A stretch of 59,828 nt of DNA from Kordiimonas laminariae (GTDB lineage Bacteria; Pseudomonadota; Alphaproteobacteria; Sphingomonadales; Kordiimonadaceae). The stretch is taken from the NCBI RefSeq assembly GCF_023008165.1, contig NZ_JAKQZA010000012.1, forward strand, positions 1-59,828, read 5' to 3'. Shown here piece by piece: positions 33,981 through 43,129 of the stretch. The translations under genes and the position numbers were made by a program. The notes below the pieces were generated by a model. That model ran no database searches, was not told the origin of the DNA, and saw nothing but the letters and a program-made list of their open reading frames with translations. The first letter of the stretch is position 1. The number at the start of each line of letters is the position of its first letter.

Positions 33981-35873
33981 ATGTCTGAAACGGTGAATAA
34001 GAAAACCGAAAAAATGGGTTTTGAGGCAGAGGTTTCCCGCCTTCTGCATATGATGGTTCACTCTGTTTATTCTGATAGAGAAATCTTCCTTCGTGAGCTG
34101 GTATCAAATGCGTCTGACGCGTGCGACAAATTGCGTTACGGGGTTCTCACAGATGCTTCTTTGAAAACAGATGGGAATGATTTTGGTATCGCCATCGTTG
34201 CGGATGCTGAAGCAAAAACCATTACTGTTTCAGATAATGGTATTGGTATGAACCGCGACGATTTGATTGCAAACCTCGGTACCATCGCGCGTTCAGGCAC
34301 AGCCAATTTTGTTGACCAGTTAACGGGTGACAGCAAAAAAGATGTGCAGCTTATTGGCCAGTTTGGTGTTGGCTTCTACAGCGTATTTATGGTGGCTGGT
34401 GATGTTTCGGTAACGACGCGGAAAGCCGGTGAGGACACTGCTTGGCGCTGGGTCAGTAAGGGCGAAGGTTCTTACGAAATTGAAGAAGCTTCCAAGGAAC
34501 ATCAGGGAACAGAGATTGTTCTGCACATCAAAGATGATGCTGCAGAATTCCTTGAGCAGCACCGCCTGAGCAATATTGTCACTACATACAGTGATCATAT
34601 CGAGGTGCCGATCACGCTTGCCATCAAAGGCAAAGAAGAAGCTGACGCAGAAGCGAAGATTGTGAACGAAGGTTCTGCTATTTGGGCGCGCCCGAAATCA
34701 GATATCACAGACGAGCAGTATACAGAGTTTTACCGTCACGTAGGCCACGCCTTTGATGAGCCTGTGCACCGCCTTCACTATAAAGTGGAAGGTATGCAGG
34801 AATATACTGTGCTTCTCTATGTCCCAACACAGAAGCCGATGGACCTGTTTGATCCAGCGCGTAAAAACCGTGTGAAGCTTTATGTGAAGAAGGTTTTCAT
34901 CTCTGACGATTCCGCCGACATTCTGCCAGGTTGGCTCCGATTTATGCGCGGTGTTGTTGATAGCCAGGATTTGCCGCTTAATGTGAGCCGCGAGATGCTG
35001 CAGAACAACCCTGTTGTCAGTCGTATGTCGAAAGCCATTACCAAGAAGGTTCTTGGTGAATTTGAGAAAATGGCTGAAAAAGAAGCCGCGAAATTTGAAA
35101 ACATCTGGGCCGAATTTGGTGGTGTGATCAAAGAAGGAATCTATGAAGATTTTGAACGTCGTGATCAAATTCTAAAGCTATCTCGTTTTAAATCTACTTC
35201 TGCTGAAGGCTGGACAACACTTGCTGATTATGTATCCCGCATGAAAGACAAGCAGGATAAGATTTATTATATCACTGGCACGGATGAAGAAGCATTGAAG
35301 CGCAGCCCGCAGCTTGAAGGTTTCAAAGCACGCGGCATTGAAGTGCTGCTCCTCGCTGATGCTGTGGATGATTTCTGGCTGCAGATGGTACCTGACTTTG
35401 AGGGTAAAGGCTTTGCTTCTATCACGCGCGGAACGAGCGATCTCGATGATATCGCAGGTGTGGAAAAGAGAGTTGAAGAGCAAGCGCCAGAGGGTGAGCT
35501 TACAACGCTTATCACTCTGATGAAGGAAGTTCTCGGCGACAAAGTATCTGATGTTCGGGCGTCTAACCGCCTTACTGATACGTCTTCCTGCCTAGTGGCA
35601 AGTGATACAGGTATGGATATGGCGATGGAGCGTATGCTTAAAGCTCATAACCAGCTTGATGCAGTAACAGCAAAAGTGCTTGAAATTAATCCGAGCCACG
35701 GCCTGATCAGAAAGCTTGCGAAGAAAGCAGGCGAAAAAGGCGCGATGGATACACTCGCTGATCCTGTTTGGCTTGTGCTTGATCAGGCTAAAATCCTGGA
35801 AGGTGATGCGCTTGATGATGCAGCGGCCTTCGCTCGCCGTCTGTCTGCTGCCATGGAAGCTGGTCTCGCGTAA
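33981..35873 (+). CDS. htpG: Molecular chaperone HtpG (bacterial Hsp90)
   Basis: A 630-residue protein with the Hsp90 order: an N-terminal GHKL ATPase (FLRELVSNASDACDKLRY near residue 40, DNGIGMNRDDLIANLGTIA, and GQFGVGFYSVFMVA), a middle domain (LYVKKVFISDDSADILPGW) with the catalytic Arg in PLNVSREMLQ, and a C-terminal dimerisation domain. It lacks the eukaryotic MEEVD tail, as expected. HtpG folds client proteins using ATP during heat stress. An RpoH-like promoter lies upstream and a terminator follows, so it is a single-gene unit. Confidence 0.97.
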   Translation: MSETVNKKTEKMGFEAEVSRLLHMMVHSVYSDREIFLRELVSNASDACDKLRYGVLTDASLKTDGNDFGIAIVADAEAKTITVSDNGIGMNRDDLIANLGTIARSGTANFVDQLTGDSKKDVQLIGQFGVGFYSVFMVAGDVSVTTRKAGEDTAWRWVSKGEGSYEIEEASKEHQGTEIVLHIKDDAAEFLEQHRLSNIVTTYSDHIEVPITLAIKGKEEADAEAKIVNEGSAIWARPKSDITDEQYTEFYRHVGHAFDEPVHRLHYKVEGMQEYTVLLYVPTQKPMDLFDPARKNRVKLYVKKVFISDDSADILPGWLRFMRGVVDSQDLPLNVSREMLQNNPVVSRMSKAITKKVLGEFEKMAEKEAAKFENIWAEFGGVIKEGIYEDFERRDQILKLSRFKSTSAEGWTTLADYVSRMKDKQDKIYYITGTDEEALKRSPQLEGFKARGIEVLLLADAVDDFWLQMVPDFEGKGFASITRGTSDLDDIAGVEKRVEEQAPEGELTTLITLMKEVLGDKVSDVRASNRLTDTSSCLVASDTGMDMAMERMLKAHNQLDAVTAKVLEINPSHGLIRKLAKKAGEKGAMDTLADPVWLVLDQAKILEGDALDDAAAFARRLSAAMEAGLA

Positions 35874-35897
35874 TAGGTCTGTTCATTAGAGATTTTG

Positions 35898-35923
35898 AAG
35901 CCTCGGTTTTCCGAGGCTTTTCT
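35898..35923 (+). terminator. Terminator after htpG
   Basis: AAGCCTCGG and CCGAGGCTT form a perfect stem around TTTT, followed by TTC-TTT. Confidence 0.85.
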
Positions 35924-36004
35924 TTAGTCTTAATTAATACTAATTTAGTAATGAATGTGGTAAAATTCATCAAATACAAACGCTTAGTAATTGTGAGGCA
36001 ACTC

Positions 36005-36427
36005 ATGGGTGAAGCTTGTAAAGGGTTACATAAATTACTGTATGTGAGTGAACGCGATTTTTCGGTTCCATGTGATCTGGAACGCATTCTGAAAAATGCT
36101 CGACAGGTTAACAGAGAAAACGGCATAACAGGTGCTCTCTGGTATGACGGCAAGCAGTTTGTTCAGTGGTTGGAAGGCCCTAAAATAGCTGTTGAGAACG
36201 TCTATGCCCACATTCTCGACGCACGACAGCATAAAAATGTACGAACAGTTTACTTTGAGCCAACTTTGAAGCGTATCTACGCCGAGTGGTATATGGGGTA
36301 TTATGGCGATTTCCGGGAAGACCCAGAAATTATGAATGTGCTCTCTAGAGATACCGGGGCAACCCTTTCAACGGATATGATGGTAAATCCAGCTTTGTGG
36401 CAAACTGAAGAAAGGCTGCCTGATTAG
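36005..36427 (+). CDS. BLUF domain blue-light photoreceptor
   Basis: A 140-residue protein that is nearly all BLUF domain. Key residues are present: the Tyr in KLLYVSE, the Asn in ENGITGALWYDG and the Gln in KQFVQWLEGP, which form the flavin hydrogen-bond network, plus the Trp and Met in YAEWYMGY. It should bind FAD and respond to blue light, acting by protein contact because it has no output domain. I start it at ATG 36005, with GAGG 6 nt upstream; an ATG at 35951 is in frame but has no ribosome site and adds 18 residues of odd composition. Stand-alone BLUF proteins of this length resemble PixD. The gene converges with the CorC-like gene, its stop 3 nt from the latter's. Confidence 0.87.
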   Translation: MGEACKGLHKLLYVSERDFSVPCDLERILKNARQVNRENGITGALWYDGKQFVQWLEGPKIAVENVYAHILDARQHKNVRTVYFEPTLKRIYAEWYMGYYGDFREDPEIMNVLSRDTGATLSTDMMVNPALWQTEERLPD

Positions 36428-36430
36428 TAA

Positions 36431-37717
36431 CTACCGGGTTTTCTTGATCCGCACACCCGTTATCTGGTTGCGAGATCGGGCGGTAATTTCAAACTGGAAG
36501 CCATCAAAGGTATATTGTTTACCCACGATCGGAATTGCTTCTGCATAGTGAATCACAAGCCCAGCGATCGTTGTTGCATCTTCGTCAGATAGATCCCAAT
36601 CAAACATACGGTTCAGGTCACGGATGGAAACCGTACCTTCACTTTGAACGGTGCCGTCCGCCAACGTGCGTACGCCAGGGACTTCGAAATCATGCTCATC
36701 AGCAATATCGCCAACAATTTCTTCAAGGATATCTTCGAGGGTCACCAGTCCTTGAATGTCGCCGTACTCGTCAACAACCAATGCAAAATGCGCCTTGCGT
36801 TCAAGGAAGGCATTCAACTGTTCCTTAAGCGTTGTGGTTTCCGGTACAAACCAGGGCTTGGTCATGATGCGTTTGGCATTGAAACGGTGCATTTGCCCAT
36901 TTGAGCGGCGAATAGCGCGCAGCACATCTTTGGCATGCAGGACACCAACGATATTTTCGACACTGCCTTCGTAAACCGGCAGGCGGGTGTAGGGGCTGCG
37001 AACAACAGCAGAGATAATATCCTGTGATTTTTCAGCTAGATCGATGGTTTGCATGCTGGAACGGTGCACCATTACGTCTTCAATCGTAACATCTTCCAGG
37101 TCTAGGATGGAGCCAAGCATGTGCTTGTCTTCTTTTACCAAACCGCCTTCCTGACCGTGGAGATCAATAGCACCGCGCAGCTCGTCCTGTGCGGATAGGG
37201 CGTGGCCCATCTCGGAAATATCAGCGCCAAAAAGCTTCAGGGTCAGGCGTACAATCTGGCGCACCATAGCAACGATGGGAGAAAAGACCGTAACGATAAT
37301 ATTGATAAACCAGGCCACGCTCAGAGCCATCTTATCGGGGTTCGCGATCGCGTATGATTTTGGCAGTACTTCGGCGAAGATAAGAACGAGAAGTGTCATC
37401 ACCAGTGTGGCATATACTACGCCTTCTTCGCCTGCGATTTTGATAAGAAGGCTGGTCGCGAGCGCTGAAGCCAGAATGTTCACTAGGTTGTTGCCAAGCA
37501 GGATAGCGCCAATCAGTTTTTCCTTATCATCTATAAGTTTGGCAACTCGTGTTGCGCGTTTGTCTCCGCCGCGCATAAGTTGGTGAATACGAGCTTTAGA
37601 GGCAGCGGTTAGTGCGGTTTCTGAACCTGAGAAAAAACCCGAAAGCAACAGAAGCACAAAAATAATGCCTGCAGTTATCCAGAAGGCTGTATCAAACACC
37701 GTTGCCGCATCTTCCAT
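36431..37717 (-). CDS. HlyC/CorC family (CNNM/DUF21) membrane protein with CBS pair
   Basis: A 428-residue protein with an N-terminal DUF21/CNNM membrane domain (four segments in the first 180 residues, with LLSGFFSGSETALTAASKAR), a pair of CBS domains (EDVMVHRSSMQTIDLAE through VDEYGDIQGLVTLEDILEE) and the C-terminal CorC_HlyC domain. The family handles Mg2+ or Co2+ efflux. AGGAG lies 9 nt before the ATG. It is the third gene of a minus-strand aroK-aroB-corC unit, an arrangement typical of alphaproteobacteria. Confidence 0.92.
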   Translation of the reverse strand: MEDAATVFDTAFWITAGIIFVLLLLSGFFSGSETALTAASKARIHQLMRGGDKRATRVAKLIDDKEKLIGAILLGNNLVNILASALATSLLIKIAGEEGVVYATLVMTLLVLIFAEVLPKSYAIANPDKMALSVAWFINIIVTVFSPIVAMVRQIVRLTLKLFGADISEMGHALSAQDELRGAIDLHGQEGGLVKEDKHMLGSILDLEDVTIEDVMVHRSSMQTIDLAEKSQDIISAVVRSPYTRLPVYEGSVENIVGVLHAKDVLRAIRRSNGQMHRFNAKRIMTKPWFVPETTTLKEQLNAFLERKAHFALVVDEYGDIQGLVTLEDILEEIVGDIADEHDFEVPGVRTLADGTVQSEGTVSIRDLNRMFDWDLSDEDATTIAGLVIHYAEAIPIVGKQYTFDGFQFEITARSRNQITGVRIKKTR

Positions 37718-37746
37718 GAAGCATGCTCCTGCTTTTCTTAAATAGA

Positions 37747-38886
37747 TTATTTGCCGTTGATGGAGTTTTGCAGAACCGCTTCTACAAGATCAAGGTCTAT
37801 CCCGCGACGCATCTCAGCTTTACCAATACCGCCAACGATAAAGCCAATATCACCTGCTTCAGCTTTTTTATCCTTGGTCATGTGCGCCATCAGGGTTTTA
37901 GCATCAAGCTCAACACCGATCTCGGAAGCAAAAGCCTTCATACCTACGGATTTAAGATGTTTTACGAGCCTGCTTTTTTCGCTTGTTTCAGCGAGGCCAA
38001 GTTTTGCGGATAGATCAAGCGCCATCACCATGCCAATACCCACACCTTCACCGTGAAGGAGGGTGCCATCATATCCGCATTCCGCTTCAAGGGCATGGCC
38101 GAAGGTATGGCCTAGATTGAGAAGGGCGCGTTTCCCGCTTTCCCGTTCGTCTTCAGCAACAATACGTGCTTTGGCCGTGCAGCTTTCTTTAATAGCGTAA
38201 ATCTGTGCTGCCAGTTGTTGGTTGCTGTTTTCACCGCTTATTAGCGCATGGCCATTTTCTTCAAGCCATTCAAAAAAGTCTGGGTCATCAATAAGGCCGT
38301 ATTTTACCACTTCTGCATAACCAGCCTGTACTTCACGTTTTGGAAGTGTGTTTAATACATAAGGGTCAATCACCACTGCTTTTGGCTGGTGGAACGCGCC
38401 TACTAGGTTTTTGCCGTACGGAGTGTTGATACCGGTTTTGCCGCCTACGCTGCTATCGACCTGCGAAAGTAGTGTTGTTGGTACCTGAATGAAATTAATG
38501 CCACGCAGAACTGAAGCTGCAGTGAAGCCTGCTAGGTCGCCGATAACGCCGCCACCCAGTGCCAGAATAATATCTTTGCGCTCTATGCCTGCGCTGAGCA
38601 TATCATTAAGTAGTTTTTCAAAAACACTGAAATTCTTGGTACCTTCACCAGGCGTAAGAGTGAACCATTTCTGGCTGATATCTTCCCGATCCAGCGTCGC
38701 TGTTACTTGTTTTTTATAAAACCCTGCAACTGTCTCTTCGGTTACAACAAATACACGTTTGTTCTTCAGGTGAGGAGAAACATAGCCACCGAGCTCAGAG
38801 AGGGCACCGCCTTTAATGATAATATCATATGACCGATCACCGAGAGGTAGATGAATGATCGCTTGCTGGTCGGTATCTTGTGTCAT
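37747..38886 (-). CDS. aroB: 3-dehydroquinate synthase
   Basis: A 379-residue enzyme that converts DAHP to 3-dehydroquinate in the shikimate pathway. The NAD site lies in LALGGGVIGDLAGFTAASVL and TTLLSQVDSSVGGKTGIN. The zinc ligands are in AEVVKYGLIDD (Glu), LNLGHTFGHALEAE (His) and LLHGEGVGIGM (His). The start codon follows directly on the aroK stop (TAAATG) with AGGGAAG 8 nt upstream, so the two are co-translated. Length fits the family. Confidence 0.97.
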   Translation of the reverse strand: MTQDTDQQAIIHLPLGDRSYDIIIKGGALSELGGYVSPHLKNKRVFVVTEETVAGFYKKQVTATLDREDISQKWFTLTPGEGTKNFSVFEKLLNDMLSAGIERKDIILALGGGVIGDLAGFTAASVLRGINFIQVPTTLLSQVDSSVGGKTGINTPYGKNLVGAFHQPKAVVIDPYVLNTLPKREVQAGYAEVVKYGLIDDPDFFEWLEENGHALISGENSNQQLAAQIYAIKESCTAKARIVAEDERESGKRALLNLGHTFGHALEAECGYDGTLLHGEGVGIGMVMALDLSAKLGLAETSEKSRLVKHLKSVGMKAFASEIGVELDAKTLMAHMTKDKKAEAGDIGFIVGGIGKAEMRRGIDLDLVEAVLQNSINGK

Positions 38887-39465
38887 TTAGCGGACTTCCC
38901 TGTCGTTGAGTGCTTTCAGAATATTATCAACGACTGTTTCATGTGGCCCAGCGCCGGACATCACTTTCAAATCAGCTTTGTCGTAAAGCGGGGAACGCTC
39001 GTTGGCGAGCTTGGTCAAAATCTCTTTTGGGTCACCTTGTTTGAGAAGTGGGCGTGTATCTCTGCGGCCAGTTCGTTCCACTAGCGTATCGATGTCTGCG
39101 TCCAGCCAGATGCTCAGGCCTTTATCTTTGATCATGCGGCGAGTTTCCTGATTGATAAAAGCACCGCCGCCCGTGGCAATAACTTGTGGTGTGCCATCAA
39201 GAAGGCGGGAAATTACGCGGCGTTCGCCAGCACGGAAATCTTCTTCTCCATATTCTTCAAAAATCTCAGAAATCGTCATGTCGGCAGCTTTTTCAATTTC
39301 ATGGTCTGAATCCACAAAATCCATACCAAGTTTTTTCGCTAAGCGTCTGCCAACAGTGGTTTTACCAACACCCATCAGGCCCACAAGCACAATGGTGCGG
39401 TCCACTCCAAGAGCGCTTGGATTGATAACACTTGTTTGTCTGAAATGTTTGCGTCGTCTAGGCAT
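38887..39465 (-). CDS. aroK: Shikimate kinase
   Basis: A 192-residue kinase with Walker A LVGLMGVGKTTVGRRLA, the DSDHEIE motif (Mg2+ and shikimate binding), the shikimate-site Arg in EEDFRAGERRVI and the GGGAFI loop, followed by the lid (RRDTRPLL). It phosphorylates shikimate on the route to chorismate. The N-terminal 20 residues (RRRKH and so on) exceed the usual start, a common feature in alphaproteobacteria. AAGG lies 6 nt before the ATG. It leads the aroK-aroB-corC unit. Confidence 0.96.
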   Translation of the reverse strand: MPRRRKHFRQTSVINPSALGVDRTIVLVGLMGVGKTTVGRRLAKKLGMDFVDSDHEIEKAADMTISEIFEEYGEEDFRAGERRVISRLLDGTPQVIATGGGAFINQETRRMIKDKGLSIWLDADIDTLVERTGRRDTRPLLKQGDPKEILTKLANERSPLYDKADLKVMSGAGPHETVVDNILKALNDREVR

Positions 39466-39614
39466 ACTTGCCTTTTATAAGCCCGCCCCGGTTTGACCAA
39501 GTGTTTTTTTTGAAACCATTTTTAAAAACTGATGGGCATTTGAGTGGTTATTTGCTTTTTGATAAATTGAATATAATTCAAGTAATAAATGAAAAGTGAT
39601 GTGAGGGGGAGATC

Positions 39615-40823
39615 ATGATTAAAGAGTTTTCGCTGCAAAAACCGCTTGAGGGCGTAAAAGTAATCGAACTATCCACAATGATCACAGCCTCGCTTGCGAC
39701 CATGATGCTCGCTGATCAGGGAGCAGAAGTCATTAAGGTTGAAGCCATCACAGGTGATCCTCTCCGGCTACTCGGTACCAGTAGCAATGGTATATCTGCC
39801 ATGTTTAATAACTGTAACCGAGGCAAGAAATCTGTTGCGGTTGATCTAAAGGATAATGCCGCTCAAGCTGCAGTTCGCACACTTATGAAAGATGCAGATG
39901 TTGTGATCCATAATTTCAGGCCCGGTGTGATGGACCGCTTGGGCCTAGGGAGTGAACAGCTTCGCACCGATAATCCATCACTCATCTTTGTTGAGATTAA
40001 TGGTTTTGGAAAAGATGGCCCTCTCGCGAATGCACCAGCTTATGATAGTGTTATTCAGGCACTTAGCGGTTTAACGGCCGTACAATCAGACGGTGGCCGT
40101 CCTGGGTTTATGAAAACACTGCTTTGCGACAAGGTAACGGCCTATACTGCGTGGCAGGCGATTACTGCAGCTTTATATGTTCGGGAACGTTCAGAAGATC
40201 AGCAAGGCCAGCATATAGATATCTCCATGCTTCACGCCATGTTAGCTTTCATGTGGCCTGACTGTATGGCAAATGAAACCTTCCTTGATGATGGTATTCC
40301 TAAGTCTCCTAATATTGCAGACGTGTTCTGGGTAACAACCGTTCAGGACGGCCATATATCTATTATGGCTGCTACAGATGATCAGTGGGCGGGCGTGTTC
40401 CGTATCCTTGGGAAACCTGAACTGATAGATGATCCACGCTATGCAGACCTCTATGGTCGGGTGAAGCATATTGGTGAACTAAGGGAAATAATGAATGCAG
40501 GTTTTGCTAAATTTACACTGAAGGAGTTATTGGCACGGCTAAAAGATGAAGATGTGCCTGGGACAGAATGTCTGGATAGGGAAAAGGCTATAACCCACCC
40601 ACAAGTAACTGCGCTTGAACTTGTAGAAGAGCATGCTTGTAGTGTTATGGGGAATCTTCGAGCTGTTGCGCCGCCAATTTCTTTTGAAGGTAAGCGAGGG
40701 TTGTCTGGATTACCTGCGCCAAAATTGGGCCTTCATACGAGAGAGTGCCTGATGACTGCAGGGTTATCTGAAGATCAAATCAAAGCCTTTGAAGCAGAGA
40801 AACGCATCTTTGTAGCTAGTTGA
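39615..40823 (+). CDS. CaiB/BaiF family III CoA-transferase
   Basis: A 402-residue protein with the family's N-terminal VIELSTMITASLATMMLADQG and GAEVIKVE, the GKKSVAVDLKD segment, DVVIHNFRPGVMDRLG and the catalytic Asp region GFGKDGPLANAPAYDSVIQ. It moves CoA between acyl groups. The partner acids cannot be told, and it stands alone between aroK (divergent) and the xerD block, so it may be a later insertion into an otherwise conserved neighbourhood. GGGGGAG precedes the ATG. Confidence 0.92.
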   Translation: MIKEFSLQKPLEGVKVIELSTMITASLATMMLADQGAEVIKVEAITGDPLRLLGTSSNGISAMFNNCNRGKKSVAVDLKDNAAQAAVRTLMKDADVVIHNFRPGVMDRLGLGSEQLRTDNPSLIFVEINGFGKDGPLANAPAYDSVIQALSGLTAVQSDGGRPGFMKTLLCDKVTAYTAWQAITAALYVRERSEDQQGQHIDISMLHAMLAFMWPDCMANETFLDDGIPKSPNIADVFWVTTVQDGHISIMAATDDQWAGVFRILGKPELIDDPRYADLYGRVKHIGELREIMNAGFAKFTLKELLARLKDEDVPGTECLDREKAITHPQVTALELVEEHACSVMGNLRAVAPPISFEGKRGLSGLPAPKLGLHTRECLMTAGLSEDQIKAFEAEKRIFVAS

Positions 40824-40984
40824 GCATTTTAAAATTCCTTAATTCAGCCATAGTGATGTTTTAACCTCTAAACTATCGGAGGTGTGATCGTTCTTTTTAA
40901 AGCCTTAGCCTAGACTCGCGGTCATGCATCCTTTAAGAGGTTGAATAAGCTATTTTATAAGGTTCGGCATTTAAGGTTTTATTG

Positions 40985-41125
40985 ATGTCCAGATTGACAC
41001 AAATTTTGTTGGTGGCAGGAGCTGTACTGTTGGTTGGTGGTGCCGTGTTTTTAATGACATGGGATATCCCAGCACCGTCTGAAAAGGTGACGAAAACATT
41101 AAATAATGATCGCTTCCCTTCTTAA
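40985..41125 (+). CDS. 46-residue single-span membrane protein
   Basis: An ATG at 40985 (AAGG 8 nt upstream) opens 46 codons ending at TAA 41123-41125. The protein reads MSRLTQILLVAGAVLLVGG at its start: one hydrophobic helix to about residue 24, then MTWDIPAPSEKVTKTL and a short polar tail ending DRFPS. This is a plausible inner-membrane microprotein. It overlaps the first 20 nt of the 672-residue exported protein in another frame, which suggests coupled translation. Both precede xerD. I know of no function. Confidence 0.75.
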   Translation: MSRLTQILLVAGAVLLVGGAVFLMTWDIPAPSEKVTKTLNNDRFPS

Positions 41126-43124
41126 TAAAACTTCTCGTATCGCAATCGCGTTTAGTGTTGTCGGTATGATGGCAGCAAGCAGCGTGCTTGCGCAAGATGA
41201 AGCCGAAGAGAAAAAGCCACAGGAAACACCTGCGGTGGAAACCGCTGAGCCTAAAACTCAGAACAGGTTTTTTCTTGGTGGCCGTCCTGCACTGAAACGG
41301 CAGGTAGGTCCCTCTATAGGGAAGCCAAAATCAATACTGCCTCAGCCATTCGTACCCAAAGGTAGTGTTAAAGTGCCGCCGGCTCCTGCTTTATCATCTG
41401 ATATAGCGGAAGGCGAAAAGCTTGCTCTAGTAAATGCTGAGCAACAGGAAACCCAGCAGGGTGAATTGCCACAGGTACAGGATCTTCAGGACGCATCATT
41501 ACCTGCTGATGACTTTTCTGAAGCATCGCTGGCGCTTTTTGATCCGTCTGGTATGGATGCCTCTGGAGAGGCGGGTAACGGTTTTTCTGCCGATTTCTGG
41601 CAAGGTTATGACCGCGCATCTTATAAAGAACGATTAAAAGATTTTGAAAACGCTGCAGGTTCTCCTGCGCTTGTGTCTATTGCTAACAAGCTTGTTCTTT
41701 CCGCAGTGCCAGTTGACCCGGTTGAGGATGAAGCTGTGATTGTTGAATTTATTTCAGCACGTCTGGATCTTTTGCAAAAGCTTGGAAATGCCGAAGGATA
41801 TAGCGCGCTTCTTGCAGCATTGCCTGCCGGCCGTGATTGGACGGCGCTTGCAAGGTATTTTACCAATGCTTACCTCGTAAAAGGTAATGTGGCGGACGCT
41901 TGCATACTGGCAAGTCAGCAGCGTGAAACTGATAACGACGCTTACTGGCTTCGGATGACCGCTTTTTGTAAAGCGATTGAAGGCAACCGTACTGCGGTGG
42001 ACTTTGAGCTAGGAATTCTTGAGGAAGTATCTCAGGTTCAGCCAACCTTTTATCAATTGATTGATAAAATTCTGGTGGAGGCTGAATTGCAATCATCAGG
42101 TGGAGTGTCTACAAAAGTCGACTTAACTGCACCGCTACAGGTTGATCTTCTTGAGGCTAGTATGGCCCGCCTTGCCGGTGTTGGTGTGCCTGAATTAGCA
42201 CTAGAGAATGTAAATCCACTTGCGGTTGCTGCCATTCTTTCCAATCCCAATGTTGCGGGGGCTGTGAAAGCTGATTTGATGGGGCTTGCTGTTCGCGAAG
42301 GCTGGGCAACTGGCGATGTGTATGCGCAGTTTGCGCGTGCTTATCAACTAACACCTGATGAAGTTGAAGCAGCAAACCAGCTAGCAGTGGATGATCCTCG
42401 GTTTTCTATTGATGCGGTTCTTGGTAATCAGGCTGGAAATATAAAGAACCCCGAGGAACGTGCAAACGCACTGAAGCTCGCGTGGGAACGTTCTGTTCGT
42501 CAAAAATATGCATCGGTAGCGGGTGGTGGCCTTGTAGCTCTTTCTACGGATACTGCGCCAAACGCGGGCAATATTGAGACGGTTGGTATTTTGGCACGTG
42601 CGGCTCTTGTATCGGGTGATCTAGATGCTGCAAACGGTTGGTATCGTGCCGTAAGAGCGCAGTCGGCAGGTGCAAATGATGCTGCAGATATGCTGCTTGT
42701 TGAGTTGGCACCTTTGGTGGCGTTGCTGACAAGCGATGATTTCAATGCAGGCTTTCTGGAAGGTTGGTGGCAAGCACTAGAAGCTGACGAGAAGCGTTTT
42801 GAAAAAGCAAATTTGATGTTCACGCTTGTTGAAGCCCTTGGGCATACTGTCCCTGAGAATATGTGGACTCGCCTTGAAGAAGGACCAGCTGTTTATGGCG
42901 GGCAAACCCCTTCTCCTGCGCTGTGGCGTAAATTTCTGATTACGGCAAATGGCGGTGATAAACCAAAGACGCTTGCGCTTGCTTACCGCTTACTCTCTGA
43001 AGGTGGCCCTGCTGGTGTACCTGCGGCACTTGCTGGTTCTTTGGTTGGTAATCTAGTGGCGCTTGGCTTGAATGACGAAGCAAGGCTTATCGCGACAGAA
43101 ATGCTAATTTCTCAAGGTATCTAA
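41106..43124 (+). CDS. Large exported protein of unknown function upstream of xerD
   Basis: A 672-residue protein with a signal peptide (IAFSVVGMMAASSVLAQ, cut near residue 33), a Pro/Glu/Gln-rich linker to about residue 130, and a long helical remainder with Ala, Leu and Asp content like tetratricopeptide-type solenoids (for example LQKLGNAEGYSALLAALPAG and LARAALVSGDLDAANGWYRA). No catalytic motif is seen. Alphaproteobacteria often carry such an alanine-rich helical protein next to xerD; its role is unknown and a cell-envelope function is only inferred. It overlaps the small membrane gene by 20 nt and ends 5 nt before xerD. Confidence 0.82.
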   Translation: MIASLLNKTSRIAIAFSVVGMMAASSVLAQDEAEEKKPQETPAVETAEPKTQNRFFLGGRPALKRQVGPSIGKPKSILPQPFVPKGSVKVPPAPALSSDIAEGEKLALVNAEQQETQQGELPQVQDLQDASLPADDFSEASLALFDPSGMDASGEAGNGFSADFWQGYDRASYKERLKDFENAAGSPALVSIANKLVLSAVPVDPVEDEAVIVEFISARLDLLQKLGNAEGYSALLAALPAGRDWTALARYFTNAYLVKGNVADACILASQQRETDNDAYWLRMTAFCKAIEGNRTAVDFELGILEEVSQVQPTFYQLIDKILVEAELQSSGGVSTKVDLTAPLQVDLLEASMARLAGVGVPELALENVNPLAVAAILSNPNVAGAVKADLMGLAVREGWATGDVYAQFARAYQLTPDEVEAANQLAVDDPRFSIDAVLGNQAGNIKNPEERANALKLAWERSVRQKYASVAGGGLVALSTDTAPNAGNIETVGILARAALVSGDLDAANGWYRAVRAQSAGANDAADMLLVELAPLVALLTSDDFNAGFLEGWWQALEADEKRFEKANLMFTLVEALGHTVPENMWTRLEEGPAVYGGQTPSPALWRKFLITANGGDKPKTLALAYRLLSEGGPAGVPAALAGSLVGNLVALGLNDEARLIATEMLISQGI

Positions 43125-43129
43125 GCCAT

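Noticed and set aside
34698-35168. A 156-residue minus-strand frame
   Set aside because: It is antisense to the conserved Hsp90 middle domain of htpG and lacks any domain pattern.
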